Part shown: positions 51,215 to 62,800 of the stretch, in pieces | Position numbering within the stretch: position 1 is the stretch's first letter | How the letters are laid out: every line of letters starts with the position of its first letter | Source of the DNA: Hydractinia symbiolongicarpus | Taxonomy: Eukaryota; Cnidaria; Hydrozoa; Anthoathecata; Hydractiniidae | Direction: 5' to 3' | Assembly: GCF_029227915.1 (NCBI RefSeq) | Contig: NC_079877.1 | Location: 26,995,851 to 27,059,850 of the forward strand | Length of the DNA: 64,000 bases | Translations under genes and position numbers: made by a program | Notes under the pieces: model-generated | Databases searched by the model: none | What the model was told of the DNA's origin: nothing | What the model saw: only the letters and a program-made list of their open reading frames with translations

Positions 51215-52614
51215 TCTCTTAAAATAATACAGAGACTGTGTCTGTGTGTTTGTGTGACTGTAACAGGCAAAGTGGATTTCTTCATTTTGCTTTGATGTTG
51301 CCAAAAATGCATGTCTAATATGTTAAATTTTCTGACGTTACGTCGCCACACTGCTTTAACATCAATATCCTATATTAAATTAATGAAGCCATTACGGTGC
51401 ACCTAAAACTTAGAGTCCAAATAACTTCGAAACAAGGTGGTGACGTCAATGATTTTCCACTGAATAGGTAACTAGCGACCACCTGAGACCAATTTAGGTA
51501 AGTCTCCTAAACCTGGGTCCCTAAATCCGTTTCGGAATGGACGGGTTGATGACGTCATCAAAAAACCTTCAAACCCTAATTTCTCTGCAACCGTTTGTCA
51601 AAGATACGATACATTTTCTTGATCAGTGTTTCAAGATCTATGCATTGAAGGCAACAGGTGTACAAACTTCTAAAAAAAAACTTTTTAGTATCTTAGCAGT
51701 TCTTTGCTGACGTCATCAAAATTTTTAAACCCTTACATCTCATTAATCGCTCATCAAAAGCACATGATCATATACATTTTCCTGATCAGCAGTTTAATCT
51801 CTACATATTACAGGCAACGAATAAAATAAATTTTGCCAATTTTTTTTTATGTCTGCACTGCTGTCGTCAGGAAAAAAATTAAAAAAACCTATTTTTTCAT
51901 TTTCCTTCTGCCTAAGTGGATTTCTCCACCGGCTTTATCGACTAGTCTCTATAATATTACAAAGAGTGTGTGTCTGTAACAGGCAAAGTGGATGCAGTCA
52001 TTTTCCTTTGATGTTGCCGAAAAATGTATGTCTGATATGTTAAATTTTCTGACGTTACGGCGCGACGTCAATAGCACTACTTTAACATCAACTAAAACTT
52101 TGAGGCCAAATACTTGGAAACGAGGTGGTAACGTCAATGATTTTTCACCGCATGCGTAACTAAGGACCACCCGGGACCAATTTAAGTAAGTTTCCCAAAC
52201 CTGGGTCCCCAAATCCGTTTCGGAATGGACGAGCTGATGACGTCATCAAAACACCTCTAAACCACAATATTTCCGTAAGCGTTTGTCGAAAGTACACGAT
52301 CCTATACATTTTCTTGATCAGTGTTTCAAGATCTATACAATGAAGGCAGCAGGTATACAATTTTCTAAAAATATTTTTTGGATTTTACCGGACCATTGCT
52401 GGCGTCAGCAAAATTTTAAAACCGTTATATCTCATTATCGGCTCATCAAAAGCACATGATCATATATATTTTCTTGATCTCCACAAAAGAGGACGTGAAA
52501 ACAAGGTTCTATTTTTTTTGGGGGGGGGATGGATTGCTGACGTCATCAAAATTCACATTTTCCTTTTTCTTTTTATCCTGCCTCAATGGATTTTTCACGG
52601 GCTTTATCGACTAG
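51215..52614 (+). mobile_element. two head-to-tail long-family Helitrons (731 and 669 bp)
   Basis: Unit 1 (51215-51945) begins TCTCTTAAAATAATACAG and unit 2 (51946-52614) begins TCTCTATAATATTACAAAG; both then have TGTAACAGGCAAAGTGGAT. Each ends with a TGGATTT(T/C)TC hairpin, then GGCTTTATCGACTAG. The units join directly at CTAG|TC. The interiors are alignable and rich in TGACGTCA-type palindromes. They are non-coding. Confidence 0.85.
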
Positions 52615-53560
52615 TTTATAATAATCAATTTTTTGGCTCGGTTTATATGTAAAGAGGTTGTGCAGAATTTCAAAATGTGATTCCTCCTACATAGACGCCG
52701 GGCGTTTAATTAGTCTTCCAACTTACCCCCTGATTTAAAGAATCGCCTAATTAGCAGAACACGCTTAGTTAGCAGTTTACCCTGACTGTAAAAATTACTG
52801 ATTTTGGAATATCTAATTCTTCCACAAATTATAATTAATGAAAGAGAAAAAGCAGGTAAGTTTTTCAAAGTAAATAATGGTAATCTTATCTACAATCCGA
52901 AACAAGTAACAAAATTACTGGTTGTCTGCGAATTAATTGAATCAATTCAGCATCCTTCACTGAGTAATATGGTGACTTTTCTGGATTTTGGTTTTATTTT
53001 CAGGTTCTTAAAAAAAGATATTTACTCCTAAAAAGTCATAAAATCCTATAATGAATTGCCATCATAAATTAACTAATTTATCAATCAAATATCTTAATGA
53101 CGACCTCTGATAGAAACAGTAGAATTACAATTTTTTTTACAAATTCTTTCTACGATATTTTTTGTGCACCTTGGAAGTAGAAACAGTTGATTTTAATAGT
53201 TTTTGAAAACTGGTCATCACAAAAATTTTCAGGGTTCTTTAAAAAGTTTTCAAGGCCTTGCAAGGCCACTTGTAAAAAATTATGGTTTTTTAGCATTGCC
53301 AGGGTCTGATTGACACCAAAACAAATAAATATTGAAAACAAATTATATTCAGATATATGTTCTAAAGACAATATAGTTAAAATTTAATTACAACTTATGA
53401 AAGATTACTCCAGAATACAATTTAGATTATTATTTTGAAAGGATAGGAAAGAGCATAGCATACATTGTAGTTTAATCTCTTTTGTCATTACTTTTCTACG
53501 TTACAATGATGATAATTAAGTTTAAAAAATATTTAAATTTCTAAAAAATATTTAAAAAAT
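52615..53560. other. intergenic, no gene recognised
   Basis: AT-rich sequence with short open frames (52804-53031 plus, 53150-53371 minus) that show no domain or splice pairs. Confidence 0.4.
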
Positions 53561-53562
53561 TA

Positions 53563-55400
53563 ACAGAACACAGCAAATTGAAGATTCACAGCTAAATCAT
53601 GAAAAAAGGTCTTTAGATTGATAAAATAGGACCAAAATATACTCTGCAAGGTATTTTGATAAAGTATCCTGTTGACTTGCTTTTAATTCAAAAAAATTCT
53701 AATCTGTTGTGATTTAGATGATGTGTACCGCATAAAAATTTTAAAAATATTAGTAAAACATTTATTTACAAAAAATAGTACGAGTAAAATCCTTCATAAA
53801 AAAAAACTATTATCTTAAGGTATGAATTTACTTTTGTGTTATACAATTCACGTCGTGGCAGTAGTTGTTGTGTATCCGCCTAAAATTCTTATTTCTACAT
53901 ACATAAAACATTTGCGTTTAGTTTGGATGTTTCTTAACTTTAAAGGACTTTCACTGAAACTTTAAGACTTAACCCCTTGTTGCATCATTCACTAAGCCTG
54001 TTAAAGTCACTTCGTTTCGTCTCAGCAGAACATATCTGTAACCTCAGTCTTTTATAAACAGGAAACTTGCGTAAAAACCTCTTGTTTGTAAATATATTTT
54101 AAAACCAGCAATACAGGATGCACATGTATTATGAATTTTAGGTTATTTTCCACTTTTTTTTTAATACCCCTTCAAAGAATGCGAAACTGGTTATCTCTCA
54201 ACTTCGAGGTATTGAAACACAAGCCCACATAAAAAAGGAAATTAATCTCCAACGCATCAACGCTGGGACTGCAGGTGGAAATGGGAATCGGATGCAAAAC
54301 AAATGTTTTTTGCGAAAAACAACGCAAATTTCGTGTTTTTAAGCAAAACACTACGGAGACGAAGGTTCATAATTTTGTGAGTTAGGAGTTGAAAGTACCT
54401 ACAAACTTAGCCTCAAGTTAAGAAACATCTTCCTTTAATATAAAAAGACGTTTAACGTAAAACTCGTGCAAGTTATTTGGCCTTATTCGTAAATACTATG
54501 TAAAAAACATGGCAAGGAACATGCAAAATCCATCTCTATATGTTTTATGGTATATTCCATGTGTAGCTTAAAAATTAAATTGATAAGAAATAATAAAGTA
54601 AATAAATTAACAGAACACAGCAAATTGAAGATTCACAGCTAAATCATGAAAACAGATCTTCAGATTGATAAAATAGGACCAAAAATTGCTCTGCAAGGTA
54701 TTTCAATATCTCCTGTTGCCTTGCTTTCAATTCAAAAGAAAAAAAATATCTCCTGTGATTTAGATGATATATACGGAATTTTTAAAAATAATTAAGTAAA
54801 AGTTTATTTACAAAAATATACGTTTAAAATAATCTTGAAGTATTATAACTTGTTTATATAGTGCCATTAGTTATAAACCGTATTAAAAATATTCAGTAAC
54901 ATGCCTTTTTCAAACCTTTTATCACGTTTACACATACAAGAAACACATTTTGTGATTTCAAACTGGATGTTTCTTAGCTTTAAAGAAGATTCACTAAAAG
55001 TTTATAGACTTAGCCCTCTTGTTATCTATCAATCGATGAATTAATTTTTCTATTTCTCTTAACCCTTAGAATCCAAGGAAATCGAGTTATTGTCGCACCC
55101 AGACCCTGATACGGGCATGCTCTTCATTAGTCAAAATTCATGAGCACTTAACTTTAAGATTTCGAGATAGAAGATTGTATGGCAAAAACGAAAGATTGCC
55201 TGCCAAAAATTTTAGAGACTCAGTCAAGAGATAAATATATTTTGCAACTTAGCAGTTAAAATTACCAACAATCTCGGCCTCAAGTTAAAAAAAAATTTCA
55301 TACATTTGACAGAGAAAGACACGTAGTTTGAAACTTCCACAATTTGTTTAAAATTCATAAATTTTGAAATTTAAAAAATTAGGTAGGTTGACCTTCTTTG
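53563..55400. repeat. about 1-kb tandem duplication, two copies
   Basis: AACAGAACACAGCAAATTGA, then AGATTCACAGCTAAATCATG, then GATTGATAAAATAGGACCAA occur at 53563-53640 and again at 54608-54685. Further matches in the same order (TGGATGTTTCTTA(A/G)CTTTAAAG, CCTCAAGTTAA) continue across each copy. The copies have diverged, with indels. No coding signal was found in either. Confidence 0.75.
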
Positions 55401-55919
55401 TAAACTTGATGCAAAGAAAAAAGTTAAAAATACCTTTACATAACAACAACAACAAAATTCATTTTGATATCATTCCACCGTGCATTACATCCAAGCTTGA
55501 AAATTGTGTTGGAAATATCTATTAACAAAAAACTGTACAAAAAAGAAAGAAATTGGACTAAATTTATCTAAAAGTTATATTAAAATAAACAAATAAAATG
55601 GAATTGTTGAAGATAATCTTTTTCTTTCATTAGGTGATAGCTGACGGTTTGATCTAGCAAAATATAAAGATATATACCTTAAAATAAGAAAATTCCTTAA
55701 TATACGTTAACTCTATTACTTCTCTAAAGTTTTTTGCCTATCTCTAACACACCCTTTTCAGTAAGTTTCAAGGCAATTGACTTTCTTTATCTTGAACTTA
55801 TCTCAATAAAACTTTTCATACGGTAGGAATTTCATATAAGATTTGTTGCATTGTGCTTAAATTCACCGGTTGTTAAGAAACATTTATCATATTCTTCTTT
55901 ATAAAAATTAAAAACATAA

Positions 55920-57000
55920 CGCGAATAGTTTGTAATTTTTTTATTAATTTTATAAGGTACAACTTAAAGGTACTTTTCATTATTTTTTATTTAACTTTCG
56001 TTCTTTAACATTTCTCACGTATGTCAAGTAACAATGACACAAGAAATCCAAAATGTATGGACTTCTCATAAAATCTACCTCAAATTTTCGATTTCCTTCA
56101 AAGCTCCACTTTATAGTGGTGAATAATTAACTGCCACAAATGTATAGGAATTTCGTTAATTGTTCTAAACTCATTAAAAGTCATTTTAGTTCCCCTTCAC
56201 GATAAAAGGTTATTACATACACTTTGACAAACGCGGAAATTCACACTTACAGCATATTTCTCTTGGCACAACTTTTTACTGCTTTGCAGCACTTTTCTTT
56301 CTTTTTTTTTTGCTGCCTTCTTGACTGTTCATAAGGTTATTTGGACTACCTTGCTTCCTCGGAATGGAGACCTTGCTTTTGCTGCCATGGACATTGGTGC
56401 TTTTGTCGTCTTTTTTGTCTTTATTGCTGATGTTGCTGACCTTATTGCCAATGACAGTGTCACTTATTGGGATTGTCTTCTTGATAAAAAAAAATAAAAT
56501 CAAAACGTAACGTATAGTATAGTAATCTTTTTATTAATTTTATAAGGTACAATTTAAGGGTACTTTTCAGTACTTTTTAGTTACTTTTTATTCTTTTAAA
56601 TATCTCACATATGTCAAGTAACAATAAATCAAGAAATCCAAAATGTATGGATTTCACATACAATCTACCAAGAGTTTTCTATTTTATTCGACCCCTATCT
56701 TAAATTTCCCGCGGTTAAAGTATTTTTAGAAGTTAAAGTGATTGGATAACATCAAACTTTACTCGTTTTCTAAAAAAGAAATTCACACTCACAGAGCTCA
56801 CATATGTGAAAATCTTTTACTGCTTTCACCGCAGGCATTGGTACTTTTGTTTCTCTTTCTTTTGCTGCTTTCTTGAATTTTCATAGAGTCATGCATACCA
56901 CTTTTCCACTTGGGAGAGTTTTCTTTGGGTAAATGTACGCTGCTGCTACTGCTACTTTTTTTGTCTTTATTACTGCTGTTGTCGCCCTTATTGTCATTGT
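55920..57000 (-). repeat. tandem duplication of the 3' end of the 614-aa gene
   Basis: The stretch TTTTTTATTAATTTTATAAGGTACAA and AAGAAATCCAAAATGTATGG and the following blocks occur at about 55930-56080 and 56525-56660, downstream of two similar coding tails. In the second (outer) copy, 56276-56503 on minus still encodes SNISNKDKKDDKSTN...EGSKKKRKKS, related to the C-terminus SSNKDKKSSSS...ESSKRKRNKS of the main gene. Confidence 0.7.
56276..56480 (-). pseudogene. duplicated C-terminal exon fragment of the 614-aa gene
   Basis: Minus-strand open stretch ending GSKKKRKKSAAKQ and stop, similar to the C-terminal low-complexity, basic tail of the neighbouring gene. There is no Met of its own; TTTTTTTTATCAAG just upstream resembles a weak acceptor. 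It could be a dead partial duplicate or an alternative last exon of the same gene. Confidence 0.45.
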
Positions 57001-58642
57001 TGTTGCTGTTATTTTCATCAATGTCATTGGGTTTACACTGCACTTTATCTTGGATGTTGTTGTCAGTGCTAACGTTATACTCAGGAATGTCATTAATTTC
57101 CCATATTTTTAGATGGACTTTTGTTTTTCCATTGGCGACAATGAAATCGGAAAAGATGCGATGAACATCGATAAGGGATACTTTCGCAACAAATGACGAC
57201 CCATCCATAATACCCGATATACCTGTTAAGTTCTTAATTGTCTTATGCATATCGTCTGCCTCTTTGTTTTTGCAAGATTGTTTTCGCAATAACTCATAAA
57301 ATTTGTTTTTGGTTGCAAAAAACGTTGACGTAACTACTTTTGTCTTTGGATGAATCACTCCTGCGCCGATAAGTTTGTTCAAGCCACCTGCAATTTCTGA
57401 AAAGTGGGAATCTTTGAACGTAAAATCAAAGTTGCAAGTAACGGCACTTTTAAGATATTCAGGCTTCTCAAATAAAGGCGATAAGCAAATGAAGAATTTC
57501 ATTTCATCATCACACATGAAAGACGAGAATTGCTCTCCGTCCTTACTGATACTTTTAATTTCTTTTATTGTTAGACTTTTGTGCAAATCATTTTCATCTT
57601 CTACTTCTGTGGCAACAGAAAAATATTTCTTGAAACTATTGTTAATTAAATTGGCAGTTATAGATTCCCAAACTTCATTACCACATACTCTTACTTGAGA
57701 ACAAACTGCTCGAGATTGTTCTGCTCCGAATCCATTCTTCACATGGAAGAAATACGCTTCTTTTCTTTTTGTAGACAGCGCCATTACATCAAAGAGTTCA
57801 ATCCATTGATTGTTCTTATCAAGTATTCTGTCTCCCACAACATATTTCCAAGAAGACTTCTGACACTTGCAGTTTGATAAGTGGTATAACTCGTTATACT
57901 CTCCCTCATCTTTAGGTATGTACATTCGCAAAAATTGAACTAGGCGTACAGGACAAACAGGAAGTTTTTTTGACTTAATTTCTTCTATCATGTCCTTTGT
58001 AATGTAAGGGCTGTGGACACGGAAGTTACCATTGTCCAGTTTTTCTAAGCATTGTTTTTTTTTCAACAATTCTTTCGCTACGATTGACCAATCTTTTTTG
58101 GTTGGCACTTTTTTTGCTTTTTTCATGTAGTTTGATTTCATCTCTTTCAGCGTTTTGCTTTTTGAGAAAATATTTTGTAGCTCTCCAATGACTTTGTATG
58201 AGGGCTTTCCTTTGGGTGCAATACACTTACCTAATTCAGTTTTCTGTAAAACGAGCATATTCATGGCAAGGAGATCAACATTATGTTTGTCATCATCAAA
58301 CGAAACTGTTTCCACCGCACAGTTGTTCGCTCCATCTCCCATGATTTCAGGCTTCGTAAACAACGACCTCTTTTTGGTTAAAATTTCCTCTAATTGATCT
58401 AAATCAGATTCGCTTTTTCCTTCTTCGCTTGATCCTTCTTTGCATTTTACAAATGTAACAGGTTGTTTCAAAGAGAAATTCTGCTTACTTTCACCAGTAC
58501 ACCAAGGCAAGATTTCTGAGTATGAGCCACCTTCTTCTTTCTTCATAATGCAGCTTCTTACAACATTGACAAAGCGTTTCGTTGTTTGCAATAATGTGTC
58601 AAAGTCAGCTTCTTCTTCGTTATTTTCGTAGCCTTCGGCCAT
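56798..58642 (-). CDS. single-exon 614-aa protein, TIGR04141/DUF6119-like core (tentative)
   Basis: Open from the MAEGYENNEE start to the RFSHM stop with no intron, unlike the other genes here. An acceptor-like TTGCTTTAG ends exactly at the ATG, so the leader is probably spliced on. Residues 1-230 are charged and unrecognised. The core 245-320 carries, in order, DEGEYNE (245-251), GDRILDKNNQWIELFDVM (270-287), YFFHVK (297-302) and SQVRVCGNEV (315-324). This order and spacing resemble the 'EYN ... CDL ... HxK ... LSHLFxQG' core of the bacterial sporadically distributed TIGR04141/DUF6119 family. That family is tied to mobile and defence islands, with function not firmly known. The C-terminus (from about 540) is a Ser/Asn/Lys low-complexity tail ending in a basic KRKRNKS cluster, possibly a nuclear signal. 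No membrane spans or signal peptide. The similarity is from memory and unverified; it could be an unrelated orphan. Confidence 0.7.
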   Translation of the reverse strand: MAEGYENNEEEADFDTLLQTTKRFVNVVRSCIMKKEEGGSYSEILPWCTGESKQNFSLKQPVTFVKCKEGSSEEGKSESDLDQLEEILTKKRSLFTKPEIMGDGANNCAVETVSFDDDKHNVDLLAMNMLVLQKTELGKCIAPKGKPSYKVIGELQNIFSKSKTLKEMKSNYMKKAKKVPTKKDWSIVAKELLKKKQCLEKLDNGNFRVHSPYITKDMIEEIKSKKLPVCPVRLVQFLRMYIPKDEGEYNELYHLSNCKCQKSSWKYVVGDRILDKNNQWIELFDVMALSTKRKEAYFFHVKNGFGAEQSRAVCSQVRVCGNEVWESITANLINNSFKKYFSVATEVEDENDLHKSLTIKEIKSISKDGEQFSSFMCDDEMKFFICLSPLFEKPEYLKSAVTCNFDFTFKDSHFSEIAGGLNKLIGAGVIHPKTKVVTSTFFATKNKFYELLRKQSCKNKEADDMHKTIKNLTGISGIMDGSSFVAKVSLIDVHRIFSDFIVANGKTKVHLKIWEINDIPEYNVSTDNNIQDKVQCKPNDIDENNSNNNDNKGDNSSNKDKKSSSSSSVHLPKENSPKWKSGMHDSMKIQESSKRKRNKSTNACGESSKRFSHM

Positions 58643-58649
58643 CTAAAGC

Positions 58650-59430
58650 AATAGCAGTAGGATATGTTATTCCATGCGTTCATAAAACACATTGGTGTCT
58701 GAAGGTTCACAGGGAAACTTTTGTGACCTCAGGGTTAACCCTGAGGCATATTTATACATAAGAAATTGTATTATAAAACAGTAGGAAGACGAAAAGACAC
58801 AACACGTTTAGCTTCCAAATGATATGTGATTTCATTAAAACGACACTACGGACACGCTTCTGTTACGTCAAAAAATGAACTTTGTACTCAAAAAAAGGAA
58901 ATTTTAAATACTTATATTTTACAAAATATACATTATTTTTTGAAAATTCCTTTTATAATGACTACTAATGTTGTTCTCTGTCTTTACACAAAAAATTAAA
59001 TATAAAATTTCTAAATCTCTGTTCACCTTTCATTAAATATAATATTCGACGATATATAGGGATAAAGTCATGTTGACGTCAACAGCGGAGATCACCCAAC
59101 CAAACAATGCTCACAATTACGTGATCTGATATAGGGGGTTGAAAATTTTAAAATAGCGGCATGATGCAAACAAACGATGAGCTAGAAGAAAGATGATAAA
59201 ATCCCGACACAAAGTTCGCAATTTCGCGAAAGAAAAGAAGACTGTGAAAATGGAATATATTTGTCTTGTTAGGTAGCCAGCTAACTATGGAGGTAAAATC
59301 AAAGAAGGGAAGTGAACTTTTTTCTACCTATTAAAATCATCCATGATGCGATCATTCGCTAACCTATTTATGTTGTCTTTCTTTTTAAATTCTAGTGCAT
59401 GTCAGTTTAAGTAATTTTAGTGGTGGAGAA
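58650..59430. other. upstream region of the 614-aa gene
   Basis: No coding feature. It should contain the promoter and leader source of the gene, but nothing distinctive was found. Confidence 0.4.
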
Positions 59431-59435
59431 AGCAA

Positions 59436-59865
59436 TCTATATAACAATACGCTAAGTGTGTCTGTCTGTGTGTCTGTGACAGGCAAAGTGGATTTCTTCA
59501 TTTTCCTTTGATGTTGCCGAAAAATGCATCTCTAATATGTCAAATTTTCTGACGTTACGGCGCGATGAAAATAACACTACTTTAACGTCAATATCCTATA
59601 TTAAATTAATGAAGCCATGACAGTGCACCTAAAACTTTGAGGCCAAATACTTGGAAACGAGGTGGTGACGTCAATGATTTTTCACCGCGTGGGTAACTAG
59701 GGACCAACTGGGACCAATTTGGGTAATTTTCCCAAACCTGGGTCCCCGAATCCGTTTCGGAATGGACGGGTTGATGACGTCATCGAAAAACCTTCAAATC
59801 CTAATATCTCTGCAACCGTTTGTCAAAAATACGCGATCCTATACATTTTCTTGATCAGCGTTTCA
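59436..59865 (+). mobile_element. Helitron 5' part (long family), truncated
   Basis: Begins A|TCTATATAACAATACGC and runs through CAGGCAAAGTGGATTTCTTC, a GACGTCATCG block and CTTGATCAGCGTTTCAA, aligning with the 51.2-kb copies. At 59866 a new 5' end starts, so the 3' half is missing. Confidence 0.7.
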
Positions 59866-62800
59866 ATCTCTATATTAATAAGCCAGTTCCGTGTGTCTGT
59901 AACAGGCAAAGTTGATATCGTCATTTTCCTTTGATGTCGCCGAAAAAAATCTTTGATGTTGCCGAAAAAAATATGTCTTCTTTGTCGAGAAAAGCCGCGA
60001 GTTTTATGTGGTTTGTTAAATGAAGTTCTAGCACAAAGTAACGGAAATTGTGTTTGCAAAAAAGATGGCTGTTCTTTTTAAGCAATTTCTACTCTTTCCT
60101 TCAAAATAAATCTTTACAAAAGCATTTAAAAAGGGGCATGGTATATAAATGAAGTATAGAAAGGTTTCTGTAAGGTTTGTTTATGTTTTTTTCAGTTTTG
60201 GTGATATTATTGATGCGAGACATGTTTTATTAGCTAGCATCATAAAACCAACCACACCAACAACAACCTAATAGCTGGCTAGCTCGGACTTTATAAATAT
60301 GTAGCCATGTTCTTTATACCTAGCAAAGTCTCCAGTTTATATTTAAGTGACCAGCTATTAGCTGCTGTAGCTACCTTATTTTAGCTTCAGTTTTATGTTG
60401 CTTTTTACATGTAAGCTAATCTTAGTGGTCTTTGCTAAGAATGTGACTGTAACTTATTTTAATTGACATTTTAAGCTTAAATTAACAAGCCACAACAACT
60501 TTTAAAAAAGTATTACATAATATTTAAGAAGAGTTTAAGGACTGTTTTTAAGCAAATAATGTATTTTTCACAATTTGTGTATGCAAATAATGTATTTTTC
60601 ACATTTTGTGTAACTAAAATTATATACATCGGTTACATGCAATATGACGAATTTTTATTTAACATGTAGTAATTCTGGTACCTTAAGTGTAGTGATTTTT
60701 GTTGTTCTAGATTTTCTGACTAAAATGTTTTTGTTTATGACATTTTGTCTTATTAAAAAAAGTTTCAACTTTTTTGAGGGAGTACAACACCGAAAAGACT
60801 TGTGTTTTTTTTATATTTTGTATAAATTCTTACCGGGCAGGACAACATACCGAAATGACTGATCCCTCTCTATTTATAAATTTGATGCGTTCCAAATCGC
60901 AGTTTTTTGAAATTTTGAGTAATATTTAATGAGTACAAGATACAAATACTGATTTTTTGTTGAATCAGAAGTATTTCCTAGAACCATTCTTTTTTTACAC
61001 TTTTGTGGAGAAAAAGTGTATGCAATATCATCAGAATAACTGATTTTGTTGCAAACTGTTTTTCTTTTTCACATTTTGGATTGAAATATTGTTATAAAGG
61101 GCATATATCAATAGACATATATATACCAAAATAATTAAATTCTGCAAACTTTGATTTTGTCGTTCACCTCTCATCTTTTATATTTTGATTAAACTTTTGA
61201 GGAAAATCATAGGAATTATTTAGAATATGTATTTTGTGTTGGAAATTTAGTGCAAAAATTGACGTAAAATGAACTGTTAAATTGATTGTTGTTGTTTTAA
61301 CATGAATTATGACTCAAACTTTGTTTTTGCATTTCTAATTTGACTAATTAGCCTAAAAATTTGCCAGTTGGTTTTACACTCTGTTCTTTTTTATATATAT
61401 TTTATGTAAACATAGAAGTACACAAGTAAAGTTAGAAGCCACAAGAAGTTAATTCGAAAGTGAAGAGTGGAGCTAGAAGTAGTAAAGAAAAGTTAGAAGT
61501 AGAAAATGAAAGCTTGGGTTTAAAGTAGATTTGGATTCACAAATAGTAAGAACTTTTTAGATATTTTTAGACGTTATGTTTTTATATCGCTAGAGTTACG
61601 TGTCAGGCAGACTCGCATTTGCCAGGAAAAAGTCACTTAAGAGCTTCAAATTCTTTATATTTTACCGCGTTTTTTTTTACACTTTTTTGCATAATTATAT
61701 AATGTTATCAAACAAATGTGCTAGCGAAACTTTTGGTTCTTTTGAACTTACTGCAAATGTCATAATTTTTATATTGCCATTGTTTCTCTTTATATGTGTT
61801 TTACTAAGCATAAATAGCTAGCTGGCGTCTTCCCAGTTTAACTATATTTAACTGGGTATCTGTCTTATCTAATGTTACCTTCAAGCTCCATATCTAAACC
61901 TAGCTAGCTAACTGATGATTAATGTTGTTATTCCTCTTTTAGCTATTTATATCCACCTTAGTAGTCAAACTTAGGGATCTTATTTGAGCACGAATTATGA
62001 TGTAACAAGCCACAAAATCTTTCAAAGACTTATTGAACTTTTAGGGTAGTGTGAGGAAAAATTTTACTTTAAGAGGAATGATTTTGTAAAACTAAAGTGT
62101 GTGCGTTAATTGGAGTAAGTTTTATTGTTTTGTTGTTGACATCCTGTTAAACTTCTGTAAGCTCGCATGTAAATTACAAGGTTATATATTTTTACAAGGG
62201 TAGTGGTTGATATTTTTACAAAGTTTGTTGACATTTTTTGGAAAATTTACCTGGGTTTTTTACATTTGTGGTTAAAATTTCTCAGCAGAGAATAGTATGG
62301 TTGCCGATTATATTGTTTGTGTTGCAAACTGCTGTTTTTTAAATGTTGTGGAAACTTTTGTGGAAAAAGAGCACATGCAAAATACTGAAAGAACAAATTT
62401 TTGTACAATTAGACTGTGAGCTGAAGTTGGATTTTTTTTTATATTTTGTTTTATAAACTTTTTTTAAGCTTTAAACTAACTGTAAGTAATGTAATTACGG
62501 GAATAAATATTTGGTGATGATAAAAAATTACTGAATGTTCAGACTGAAACTGTTTAACTTTTGTGAGGGAGGACCATATGCAAGTATATATACTAAAAAT
62601 AATAATTTGATATTTTACACTTTCCAAGTTGTATTTTTGTATGCACTTAAATGACTGCCTTTTCTGAGTTGAATTTGATGGGTTTCATATCAATTTGTGG
62701 AAGATTTTATGGGTGAAAACAATATAAAACATGCCAATTGAACTGATTTTTGTTCATATTTTGATTTGCTCCTCATAAACCTTTGTGTTCTACATTTATT

